Below are positions 52,555 through 60,816 of a stretch of DNA of 64,000 bases, piece by piece. Within the stretch, counting starts at the first letter, position 1; the number at the start of each line of letters is the position of its first letter. The notes under the pieces are model-generated. The model saw nothing but the letters and a program-made list of their open reading frames with translations. It searched no databases and was not told where the DNA came from. This DNA comes from Arthrobacter burdickii (GTDB taxonomy: Bacteria > Actinomycetota > Actinomycetes > Actinomycetales > Micrococcaceae): assembly GCF_030433645.1 (NCBI RefSeq), contig NZ_JAROCG010000001.1:434001-498000 (forward strand). The letters are read 5' to 3'. A program made the translations under genes and the position numbers.

Positions 52555-53661
52555 TCAGCGGCTGGTCTTGGGGGCGAAGATGCGGGCGACGAGGCGGGCG
52601 ACCAGGTTGAGCAGCATCACCATGAGGATCAGCAGGAGCGCTGCGGCCCAGGCGCGCTGGGTACTCGGATCCGGCGACGTCGGGGAGGTCGGGGTGAGGA
52701 TCTGGTAATAGATGAAGGTGGGGAGGGTGCTCATCCACCCGCTGAAGACGTTCCAGTTGATGGAGCTCGCGAATCCCGCCGTTACCAGAATAGGTGCGGT
52801 CTCACCGATGACGCGCGCGATGGACAGGGTTACGCCAGAGGCGATACCGGAGATCGCCGTCGGGATGACCACCTTCGTGATGGTGCGCCATTTGCGCACC
52901 CCGAGCGCGTAGGACGCCTCGCGGAGTTCGTTCGGCACGATCTTCAGCATCTCCTCCGTGGAACGCACCACCACGGGGATCATGAGCACGGACAGAGCGA
53001 CGGCCGCCACGAAGCCGGTGCGGGTGCCGGGGCCGAACAGCAGGGCGAACAGGGCCGCGGCGAACAGGCCCGCAACGATCGAGGGGATGCCCGTCATCAC
53101 GTCCACGAAGAAGGTGATGGCCTTGGTGAGGCCCTTCCCTGAGCCGTACTCGACGAGGTAGACGGCGGTGAGCAGGCCGATCGGCACGGAGATCAGCGTG
53201 GCCCACAGGGTGATCTGGAGCGTGCCGAGCACCGCGTGGTACGCACCGCCCAGGACCGGAGTGCCGCCCTCGACCGCCTCGTTGTCCACGGCTCCCGTCA
53301 CGCCGTTCATCGAGGTGAAGAGGAAGTTGTAGCTCAGCCCCGGGACGCCGCGCTCCAGGACGGTCCAGAGCACTGACACCAGGGGAAGGAGCGCGATCAG
53401 GAAGGCGCCGTAGACGAGGAACGTGACGAGCCGGTCCTTGGCTTTCCGCTCGCCTTCGGCGACGGCGGTGACCAGGGTGGCCGCGAGGACGAAGACGACG
53501 GCGGTGATGATGGCCCAGCCGACGACGCTGAAGCCGATGAGGGAGGCCAGTGCGGCTCCGAGGACGACCGATGCTGCCAGGACGACCCACACGGCGTACG
53601 AGGGGAGGTGTCCCCGCGTGAGGTGGGACTGGCGACGCTGAAGCGTCTGGTTCGCTGACAT
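52555..53661 (-). CDS. pstA: Phosphate ABC transporter permease PstA
   Basis: The 368-residue permease has a long cytoplasmic N-terminal part with extra hydrophobic segments (AVWVVLAASVVLGAALASLIG, GWAIITAVVFVLAATLV) before the normal PstA core. The ABC permease motif ALGVRKWRTITKVVIPTAISGIASG and VFSGWMSTLPTFIYYQ identify it. The extension of about 70 residues is usual in Actinobacteria. Its ATG follows the pstC stop without a gap, implying coupled expression. The C-terminus is a short basic tail. Confidence 0.96.
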   Translation of the reverse strand: MSANQTLQRRQSHLTRGHLPSYAVWVVLAASVVLGAALASLIGFSVVGWAIITAVVFVLAATLVTAVAEGERKAKDRLVTFLVYGAFLIALLPLVSVLWTVLERGVPGLSYNFLFTSMNGVTGAVDNEAVEGGTPVLGGAYHAVLGTLQITLWATLISVPIGLLTAVYLVEYGSGKGLTKAITFFVDVMTGIPSIVAGLFAAALFALLFGPGTRTGFVAAVALSVLMIPVVVRSTEEMLKIVPNELREASYALGVRKWRTITKVVIPTAISGIASGVTLSIARVIGETAPILVTAGFASSINWNVFSGWMSTLPTFIYYQILTPTSPTSPDPSTQRAWAAALLLILMVMLLNLVARLVARIFAPKTSR

Positions 53662-54615
53662 CTAGTTCGCTCCCGAGAATTCTTTGTGCCGGGTGATGAT
53701 GAAGCGGGCGATCATGTTGACGGCCAGCGTGATGACGAAGAGCACGAGGCCGGCCGCGATCAGCTCGTTGAGCCGGAGACCGAAGGCCTCCGGGAAGTTC
53801 AGTGCGATCTCGGCCGCGATGGTCTGGTTACCGGATTTCACGAGGCTCGCGCCGAGCGCGCCGGGAGAGAGGACCAGTGCCACCGCCATGGTCTCTCCCA
53901 GGGCGCGGCCGAGGCCGAGCATCGTCGCGCTGATGATCCCCGGCCGGGCGAAGGGCAGGACCGCCATGCGGACCATCTCCCACCGCGTGGCCCCCATCGC
54001 GAGCGCGGCTTCCTCATGGAGGTTGGGCGTCTGCAGGAAGATCTCCCTGCTGAGCGAGGTGATGATCGGGATGACCATGACCGCGAGGACGATGCCGGCG
54101 GTGAGGATGGTCTTGCCGGTCTGGCTGGCGGGTCCGGCGAAGATCGGGATCCAGCCGAGGTTCTGGGCGAGCCAGGTGTACACCCGGGCGAGCTGCGGCG
54201 CGAGGATGATGTAGCCCCATGCGCCGTAGATGACCGAGGGGATGGCCGCGAGCAGGTCGACGACGTACCCGAAGGCCCTCGCCAGCCTGCGCGGGGCGTA
54301 GTGCGAGATGAAGAGCGCGACGGCGATGCCGATGGGCGTCGCGATCAGCAGCGCGATGGCGGCCGCGACGACCGTGCCGATGACGATCGGCAGGATGTAG
54401 GGGGCGAAGCCGTTGCCGCCGGTGACCTCGGTGGGGTCGGCGGTGAAGATCGGCGCAGCCTGTACGAGCAGGAACACTGCGACGCTGAAGAGGACGGCCA
54501 GGATCAGGATGCCGGCAGCCAGGGAGATGCCGGAGAAGATCTTGTCGCCTGCGCGGCCTCGATCTGTCGACGCTTTCAGCGAGCTGGTCGACGCTTTCAG
54601 CGAGTTGGTTGACAC
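53662..54615 (-). CDS. pstC: Phosphate ABC transporter permease PstC
   Basis: The 317-residue permease has six hydrophobic segments and the PstC permease loop MGATRWEMVRMAVLPFARPGIISATMLGLGRALGETMA. The GTG start (VSTNSLKAST) is chosen because GGAAGG is 7 nt upstream; the open frame further upstream covers the pstS-pstC gap. The N-terminal cytoplasmic tail contains two copies of SLKAST, encoded by a 23-bp direct repeat. It forms the membrane channel with PstA. Confidence 0.95.
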   Translation of the reverse strand: MSTNSLKASTSSLKASTDRGRAGDKIFSGISLAAGILILAVLFSVAVFLLVQAAPIFTADPTEVTGGNGFAPYILPIVIGTVVAAAIALLIATPIGIAVALFISHYAPRRLARAFGYVVDLLAAIPSVIYGAWGYIILAPQLARVYTWLAQNLGWIPIFAGPASQTGKTILTAGIVLAVMVIPIITSLSREIFLQTPNLHEEAALAMGATRWEMVRMAVLPFARPGIISATMLGLGRALGETMAVALVLSPGALGASLVKSGNQTIAAEIALNFPEAFGLRLNELIAAGLVLFVITLAVNMIARFIITRHKEFSGAN

Positions 54616-54760
54616 GTCTTTGCCTTCCAGGCGGTCGATTTCAGGTGCAGGATCAGCCCGGGTGCCGGGCCGATAGGGAAGGTCACTGCTCATTCCAGCC
54701 GTAAACGGCGGACGGTCCCGTCCGGTCTCCATTAGACCAGACGAGACCGGTGGGCCATCC

Positions 54761-55879
54761 CTAGGAGGCGACCTCGATGGAGTCGATGGCCGTCTGGGCC
54801 TTCTCGCGCAGGGCCTCCGACAGCGGGGCGTTCCCGGCGGAGGCCTCGGCCTCTGCCTGGCCGTCCTCGCTGATCACGTAGGAGCCGAACGCCTTCACGA
54901 GGTCGACGGTCTCCTGGCTGTCATAGGTCGTGCAGTAGATGTGGTAGCTGACCAGGACGACGGGGTAGGCGCCGGATTCGGTGGTGTCGCGCTCGAGGTC
55001 GAGCGCCATGTCGAGCTCGGGGCGCCCCTCCACCGGCGTTGCCACGTCGACGGCCTTGGCTGCGGCGTCGGAGCTGATCTCGGTGTACTCCTCGCCCACC
55101 TTGACCTTGGCCTTGCCGAGGTCTCCGACGGCGGAGGCGTCCGCGTAGGTGATGGCACCGTCGGTCGAGGTGACCGTCTGGACGACGCCGGAGGTGCCCT
55201 TGGCATTCTCCGACTGCAGGTCGGCCGGCCAGGCGCCCGCGGCCTCGTAGGTCCAGTCCTCGGGAGCCGCGGCGGCGAGGTAGTCGGTGAAGTTCTCGGT
55301 GGTGCCGGACTCGTCCGAGCGGTGCACGACGGTGATCGTGGTGTCGGGCAGTTCGACGCCCTCGTTCTGGGAGGCGATCGCCGGATCGTTCCAGGCGGTG
55401 ATCTTCTTCGTGAAGATCTTCGCGATGGTGGGAGCGTCGAGGTTGAGTTCGGTGACGCCCTCGAGGTTGAAGGCGATCGCGATCGGGGAGATGTACGTGG
55501 GGACGTTCAGGGCACCATCCGGGCCGCAGACCTCCACGGCCTGGGTCATCTCGTCGTCCTTCAGGTAGGCGTCCGAGCCGGCGAACTGGGCGCCGCCGCT
55601 CAGGAAGGCCTTGCGGCCCGCACCGGATCCATCCGGCGAGTACTGCACCATGGCCCCCTCGTTGGCGGACTCGAAACCGGCCTTCCAGGCCTCCATCGCG
55701 GAATTCTGCGCCGAAGAGCCGATTCCGGTCAGGGTTCCCGTCACCGCGGAACCTGCGGTGGTGGACGCACCTCCGGCCGCGGCCGGCTGGCCGGTGGCGT
55801 TGTCGGAACCGCACGCGGTCAGCGCCAGCGCAGCTACGGAGATAACTGCCGCTGCGCGGCCAAAGCGAAGAGCCTTCAC
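54761..55879 (-). CDS. pstS: Phosphate-binding lipoprotein PstS
   Basis: The 372-residue protein starts with a lipoprotein signal (VISVAALALTACGSD, lipidated Cys23), then the PstS fold: GTLTGIGSSAQNSAMEAWKAGF, VQYSPDGSGAGRKAFLSGGAQFAGSDAYL and VVHRSDESGTTENFTDYL, where the Ser/Asp/Arg/Thr residues bind phosphate. It delivers phosphate to PstC-PstA. The GTG start is preceded by GGAAGGGG. First gene of pstSCAB; a PHO box lies about 115 bp upstream. Confidence 0.96.
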   Translation of the reverse strand: MKALRFGRAAAVISVAALALTACGSDNATGQPAAAGGASTTAGSAVTGTLTGIGSSAQNSAMEAWKAGFESANEGAMVQYSPDGSGAGRKAFLSGGAQFAGSDAYLKDDEMTQAVEVCGPDGALNVPTYISPIAIAFNLEGVTELNLDAPTIAKIFTKKITAWNDPAIASQNEGVELPDTTITVVHRSDESGTTENFTDYLAAAAPEDWTYEAAGAWPADLQSENAKGTSGVVQTVTSTDGAITYADASAVGDLGKAKVKVGEEYTEISSDAAAKAVDVATPVEGRPELDMALDLERDTTESGAYPVVLVSYHIYCTTYDSQETVDLVKAFGSYVISEDGQAEAEASAGNAPLSEALREKAQTAIDSIEVAS

Positions 55880-55991
55880 TAGATTTTGCCCCTTCCAGGG
55901 ATGGGTCCGGTGCGCTAGCGGCACTCGGGAGAGAGGTACGCGTTCCTGTACATCCTCGAAGCTAGGCAGTGCAGGTGAAGAGCGTGGCCGA

Positions 55992-56013
55992 GGGACATGA
56001 ACGGAAAGTGAAC
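55992..56013 (-). promoter_or_regulatory. PHO box upstream of pstS
   Basis: On the minus strand two 11-nt direct repeats run head to tail: GTTCACTTTCC then GTTCATGTCCC. This is the known layout of actinobacterial PhoP sites (repeats of a GTTCA-type core every 11 bp). It lies about 115 bp upstream of the pstS start, in the region shared with the divergent FUSC gene, and indicates PhoR-PhoP control in phosphate limitation. Confidence 0.75.
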
Positions 56014-56100
56014 AGCTCGGGACCATTGGCCGGTGGTGCCCGTGGACGCTGGCGGAAGGAGACGAATGGGTCCGTCCGCCCTACCTTCTAGACTGGGTCC

Positions 56101-57228
56101 ATGCCGCCGCGCCAGGGAGTGTCCGCAACCCTCGCCTTCCTGCGCAAGCGCTCCCGCATCGGACTGAAGCGCAGCTCCAACTCCGTGGTCAATGCAGTGC
56201 AGATGACGGTGTGTGCCGTCGGTGCCTACGCCTTCGCCGAGGAGGTCCTCGGGCACAACGGCCCGCTGTTCGCGGCGACGTCGTCGATGATCTCCCTGGG
56301 CTTCTCGAGGGACCCGCGCCTGCGGCGCGTCCTCGAGGTGGCGATCGGCTGCACCCTCGGCATCTCGGTGGGCGACCTCCTGCTCACCTTCTTCGGCACG
56401 GGGCTCTGGCAGGCCGCCGTCGTGCTGTTCGTCTCGATCCTGCTGGCCCGCTTCCTGGACAGCGGCACCATCTTCACCACGCAGCTCGGACTGCAGTCCC
56501 TGCTCGTGGTCCTGCTCCCGGCGCCGCAGGGCGGGCCGTTCACGCGCAGCGTCGACGCCGTCGTGGGCGGGCTCTTCGCGCTCGTGATCACCGTGCTGCT
56601 GCCCCGCGATCCACGACGCGAGCCGAAGACGAACGTCCGGGGCCTGCTGGGCGAGCTGTCCGGCGTCCTCCGCGACAGCGCCTCGGCACTCCGCCAGAGT
56701 GATTCCACGCTGGCGTGGCACGCCCTGGTCCGCGCACGGAACTCCCAGTCCCGGCTCGACACCCTCACGGGCAGCATGAGGGCCGCGCAGGAGGTCGCCC
56801 GGATCTCGCCCGCCTACCGGCGCCACCGCGACGAGCTCGGTTCCCTGCGGAGCGCCGTGGAATCCATCGACCTGGCCATCCGGAACAGCCGTGTCTTCTC
56901 CCGCCGCCTGACGTCCGCCATCAACCACGCGGCCCTCACGGACGAGGCGATCGAGAGCCTCGGCCAGTCGCTCGAGGACACGGCCGACGCCGTGGATGCG
57001 CTCAGCCGGGCGCTGTCCGTTGGAGACTCCGCCGAGCGTCGTCTCAACCTGCGTCAGGCACGCAACGAGCTCGCTGCCGTCGCGACCGACCTCCATCCCG
57101 AGACCCTCGACATCGGAGGCCTCGAGGGTGAGGGGCTCGTCCTCCTCCTGCGTCCCCTCGTGGTGGACCTCCTCGAGGCCACGGGCCTCTCCCACGACGA
57201 CGCCGCCGGCTACCTCCCCCGGCTCTGA
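56101..57228 (+). CDS. FUSC/aromatic acid exporter-type membrane protein
   Basis: The 375-residue protein has four to five hydrophobic segments in the first 170 residues (VVNAVQMTVCAVGAYAFAEEVLG, FAATSSMISLGFSRDPRLRRVLEVAIGCTLGISVGDLLL) and a long helical cytoplasmic C-terminal half, the shape of the ArAE_1/FUSC family of efflux proteins. The RDPRLRRVLEVAIGCTLGI pattern is characteristic. The substrate is unknown. It is divergent from pstS and followed 44 bp later by radA, perhaps co-transcribed. Confidence 0.85.
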   Translation: MPPRQGVSATLAFLRKRSRIGLKRSSNSVVNAVQMTVCAVGAYAFAEEVLGHNGPLFAATSSMISLGFSRDPRLRRVLEVAIGCTLGISVGDLLLTFFGTGLWQAAVVLFVSILLARFLDSGTIFTTQLGLQSLLVVLLPAPQGGPFTRSVDAVVGGLFALVITVLLPRDPRREPKTNVRGLLGELSGVLRDSASALRQSDSTLAWHALVRARNSQSRLDTLTGSMRAAQEVARISPAYRRHRDELGSLRSAVESIDLAIRNSRVFSRRLTSAINHAALTDEAIESLGQSLEDTADAVDALSRALSVGDSAERRLNLRQARNELAAVATDLHPETLDIGGLEGEGLVLLLRPLVVDLLEATGLSHDDAAGYLPRL

Positions 57229-57272
57229 CGGCGCCGACCGGCGGTGTCGGTGAGCGCCGGTAGCCTGAAGGA

Positions 57273-58658
57273 ATGGCCACGAAGACCTCCCCTGCCGCGC
57301 GCTCGGCGCGCAACAACGCTCCGAACTACCGCTGCGCGGAATGCGGCTGGACGACGGCGAAGTGGGTAGGGCGCTGCGGTGAATGCCAGGCCTGGGGCAC
57401 CGTCGAGGAGACGGGCCAGGTCATCGCACGCACCACGGCCGCCACCGCAGTCACCACCCCGGCCCGGCGGATCGCCGAGGTCGACGCCACACTGTCCGGA
57501 TTCCAGCCCACCAAGATCGACGAGCTGGACCGCGTGCTCGGCGGCGGACTGGTGCCCGGGGCCGTGATCCTCCTGGCCGGTGAGCCCGGCGTCGGCAAGT
57601 CGACGCTCCTGCTCGACGTCGCCGCCCGGGTCGCGCGCCTGGGCAAGGATGTCCTGTATGTCACGGGTGAGGAGTCCGCAGCCCAGGTGAAGCTCCGCGC
57701 GGATCGGATCGACGCCGTCGCCGATTCCCTGTACCTCAGCGCAGAGACCGATCTCGGCCAGGCCCTCGGCCAGGTCGAGACGATCGATCCTTCGCTGCTC
57801 ATCGTCGACTCCGTCCAGACGCTCAGCAGTGCGGCGGTCGACGGAAGCGCCGGCGGTGTCACGCAGGTCCGGGAGGTCGCGGCGTCGATCATCGGGGCGG
57901 CGAAGGCGCGGGGCATGACCACCCTGCTCGTCGGGCACGTCACCAAGGACGGCTCCATCGCCGGCCCCCGGCTGCTCGAGCACCTCGTCGACGTCGTCTG
58001 CCAGTTCGAGGGTGAGCGCCACTCACGCCTCCGCCTGCTGCGGGCCGTGAAGAACAGGTACGGTCCGACGGACGAGGTGGGATGCTTCGACCTGACGGAC
58101 GGGGGCATCGAGGGACTCGCGGATCCCAGCGGCCTCTTCGTGTCCCGCACCAAGGACCCCGTGTCCGGGACATGCATCACGGTCACGCTCGAGGGCCGTC
58201 GCCCACTGCTCGCCGAGGTCCAGGCCCTGCTGGCAGAATCCTCCAACTCACAGCCGAGGCGGGCGACGAGCGGCCTCGACAGCTCCCGCGTCGCCATGCT
58301 GCTCGCGGTGCTGCAGAGCCGTGCCTCGGTCAGCGTGAACAAGGACGACAGCTACGTGGCGACGGTGGGGGGCGTCCGCCTGACCGAGCCCGCCACGGAC
58401 CTCGCCGTCGCCCTCGCCATCGCGTCCGCGAAGACCGACCATCCCCTGCCGGCCCGGCTGATCGCGTTCGGGGAGGTGGGCCTCGCCGGGGAGGTGCGTC
58501 CCGTCCCCGGCATCGGACGGCGCATCCAGGAGGCGGAGCGGCTCGGGTTCACGCACGCGATCGTCCCCGCGTCCCCCGGCGGTACGGGTCCCGTGCCGAA
58601 GGGATTCTCGGTGCGGGAGGTATCCACCCTCGCGGAGGCGCTGGCCCTGCTGTTCTAG
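57273..58658 (+). CDS. radA: DNA repair protein RadA
   Basis: The 461-residue protein has the N-terminal zinc finger (Cys21, Cys24, Cys35, Cys38 in YRCAECGWTTAKWVGRCGEC), a RecA-like ATPase with Walker A GEPGVGKST (about 103-111), the RadA-specific KNRYG motif (AVKNRYGPTDEVG) and a C-terminal Lon-protease-like domain. It promotes branch migration in recombination and repair. It is followed by disA, a typical gene order, and the two proteins interact in Bacillus. Confidence 0.97.
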   Translation: MATKTSPAARSARNNAPNYRCAECGWTTAKWVGRCGECQAWGTVEETGQVIARTTAATAVTTPARRIAEVDATLSGFQPTKIDELDRVLGGGLVPGAVILLAGEPGVGKSTLLLDVAARVARLGKDVLYVTGEESAAQVKLRADRIDAVADSLYLSAETDLGQALGQVETIDPSLLIVDSVQTLSSAAVDGSAGGVTQVREVAASIIGAAKARGMTTLLVGHVTKDGSIAGPRLLEHLVDVVCQFEGERHSRLRLLRAVKNRYGPTDEVGCFDLTDGGIEGLADPSGLFVSRTKDPVSGTCITVTLEGRRPLLAEVQALLAESSNSQPRRATSGLDSSRVAMLLAVLQSRASVSVNKDDSYVATVGGVRLTEPATDLAVALAIASAKTDHPLPARLIAFGEVGLAGEVRPVPGIGRRIQEAERLGFTHAIVPASPGGTGPVPKGFSVREVSTLAEALALLF

Positions 58659-58853
58659 GCGCCGCTGTTCCGGGTGCCTTCGGGGTGTCACTGGTCCACG
58701 ACGGGGACCGGTGCGGAGGATTTCGCGCGCGCCAGTAGTATTATGTTCGGCTGCGCGGCTAGAGGCGCCGCCACCGACCACCGTCCGAGACTCGACGGCG
58801 GCCGCCCGACTGCGCCGGGCCTTCAACAGCGCGGGCGGTGAAAGGATAGGCCC

Positions 58854-59930
58854 ATGGTTCGTAGTCCGGAGGACTCACTCAAAGCCACCCTCGCCAGAGT
58901 AGCCCCAGGAACACACCTGCGCGACGGTCTTGAGCGAATCCTGAGGGGACGCACAGGTGCGTTGATCGTGCTCGGCTTCGACCGCACGGTGGACTCCATC
59001 TGCTCGGGCGGCTTCGACATCGGCATCGAGTTCTCACCCACGCGGCTGCGCGAACTGGCGAAGATGGACGGCGCGATCGTGTGCGACAAGGATGCGAGCC
59101 GCATCCTCCGCGCCGCCGTGCAGCTCGTGCCCGACCACACCATCGAGACGCAGGAATCCGGTACCCGGCACCGCACCGCCGAGCGCGTCGCGAAGCAGAC
59201 CGGCCTCCCCGTGATCAGCGTCAGCCAGTCCATGCAGATCATCGCCCTCTACATCGACGGGCTGCGGCACGTCCTGGAAGGCTCCGAACCGGTGCTCGCA
59301 CGCGCCAACCAGGCCCTCGCCACCCTCGAGCGCTACCGGGCCCGGCTCGACCAGGTCACCAACTCGCTCTCGGCCCTCGAGATCGAGGCGATGGTCACCG
59401 TCCGGGACGTCGCCGTCACGCTGCAGCGCCAGGAGATGGTCCGCAGGATCTCGGAGGAGATCTCGCAGTACGTGCTGGAACTCGGCGTCGACGGCCGCCT
59501 GCTGTCCCTCCAGGTGGAGGAGCTCACCACGGGCCTCGGACCGGGCAGCGAGATGGTGCTGCGCGACTACATGAACCTCGGGTCCAGCACCGCGTCGCTC
59601 GACGAGCGGGTGGCGACCTTGCAGGGCTTCAGCTCTGCGGACCTCATCGACCTCGGCACCATCGCGAGCGTCCTGGGCTTCAATCCATCCGTGGACTCGC
59701 TGGAGGCTGTCATCCAGCCGAAGGGCTACCGCCTGCTGTCCGGCATCAAGGCCGTACCGCCGGCCGTCGCCAATCGGTTGGTGGACCACTTCGACGGCCT
59801 GCAGAACCTGATGGCCGCGAACATCGACGACCTGATGGCGGTGGACGGGATCGGCGAGCAACGTGCCCGGACCGTCCGTGAGGGGCTCTCCCGGATCGCC
59901 GAGACCAGCCTCCTCGACCGCTTCATGTGA
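58854..59930 (+). CDS. disA: DNA integrity scanning diadenylate cyclase
   Basis: The 358-residue protein has the DAC domain with DGA (72-74) and RHR (105-107) motifs that make cyclic di-AMP from two ATP, a central helical spine and a C-terminal HhH DNA-binding domain (IDDLMAVDGIGEQRARTVREGLSR). It scans DNA and lowers c-di-AMP at branched structures. GAAAGGA precedes the ATG. A TATTAT sequence near 58738 may be part of its own promoter. Confidence 0.97.
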   Translation: MVRSPEDSLKATLARVAPGTHLRDGLERILRGRTGALIVLGFDRTVDSICSGGFDIGIEFSPTRLRELAKMDGAIVCDKDASRILRAAVQLVPDHTIETQESGTRHRTAERVAKQTGLPVISVSQSMQIIALYIDGLRHVLEGSEPVLARANQALATLERYRARLDQVTNSLSALEIEAMVTVRDVAVTLQRQEMVRRISEEISQYVLELGVDGRLLSLQVEELTTGLGPGSEMVLRDYMNLGSSTASLDERVATLQGFSSADLIDLGTIASVLGFNPSVDSLEAVIQPKGYRLLSGIKAVPPAVANRLVDHFDGLQNLMAANIDDLMAVDGIGEQRARTVREGLSRIAETSLLDRFM

Positions 59931-60031
59931 GTTCCGGGCGGCGCACCGGCTCCGGTTGCCGGGCGCTGCCTCCCACGACACACAGGGCTGTCACCTTCGC
60001 GGGCATGCAGCGGCAGGGATTCGGCTGCGGC

Positions 60032-60730
60032 CTACTGGAGTGTGAAGGCCACCGGGCTGCTGCTCCTGGCACCGAGCCGGGTGGTCAGGGCATACGTTCC
60101 GGGCCCGGGGTCCTCCACCGGCGTGCAGCCCGGCATCGTCCGGTTGCGGGACCATTCGAAGGTCGCGCGTTCCTCGCCGCCCGGCTCGATCGTGCGCTCG
60201 AGGTCCTGCGAGTCGTGCTGGCAGTCGGTGGAGGAGAACACGCGCTCGTCGGCGCTGGTCAGCACGAATTCCATCTGGGACGTCCCCACGTTCATCGTGC
60301 AGGCCTCCGGTCCCTCGTTGCGGACCACGAGGGACAGGACAGGATCCTCTCCCGGCCCGTAGCTCTGCCGGTCGGTCTCGGCGGAGACCACGACGCTCGC
60401 CGGATCACAGCCGTCGTCCGACGCGGAGGGGGACGCGGAGGGCGACGCGGAGGTGGCGCTCGGCGAAGGCGCCGTGGACGGGGCCGGGCTCGAGGGGGCG
60501 GGGCTGGTGCTCGCGGAAGGACTGGCTTCGGGCGTGGGCGGTTCGCCCGCCGCAGCATCCGCGCCCTTCCCGAGCACGCCGGCCAGGACGAGGCCCGTGA
60601 CGGCGAGGGCCGCGATCACCAGGAGCGCGAGGATGGTCACCGCCAGGCGCCTCCGGCGGTAGACCGCAGGGCTGTGCCCTTGCCTGCTGCCTGTGCGCCT
60701 GCCCGTTCCGCGATCGCCCGTGGATGCCAT
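60032..60730 (-). CDS. Membrane-anchored protein with Ser/Pro linker and beta-sandwich domain
   Basis: The 232-residue protein has a basic N-terminus (YRRRRLAVTI), one membrane segment (ILALLVIAALAVTGLVLAGVLG), a low-complexity Pro/Ser/Ala linker (about 65-105) and an extracellular domain of about 125 residues with three or four Cys (SDDGCDPASV, GPEACTMNVG, TDCQHD, PGCTPVED). The strand pattern (VLSLVVRNEGPEACTMNVG, EERATFEWSRN) resembles BsuPI/DUF4232-like beta-sandwich domains. Function unknown. It is convergent with disA and divergent from mutY. Confidence 0.8.
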   Translation of the reverse strand: MASTGDRGTGRRTGSRQGHSPAVYRRRRLAVTILALLVIAALAVTGLVLAGVLGKGADAAAGEPPTPEASPSASTSPAPSSPAPSTAPSPSATSASPSASPSASDDGCDPASVVVSAETDRQSYGPGEDPVLSLVVRNEGPEACTMNVGTSQMEFVLTSADERVFSSTDCQHDSQDLERTIEPGGEERATFEWSRNRTMPGCTPVEDPGPGTYALTTRLGARSSSPVAFTLQ

Positions 60731-60816
60731 CCATCAAGGGTAGGGAAGGCCCTCCGCATTACTCCGGCCACCACGCCGGTGGATAGAGTATTCACGACGA
60801 TGATTCAGGAGCACCC

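Noticed and set aside
50383..53142. A 919-codon plus-strand frame across pit, the hairpin and pstB/pstA
   Set aside because: It runs through three real genes in a wrong frame and across a terminator; the translation has no domain.
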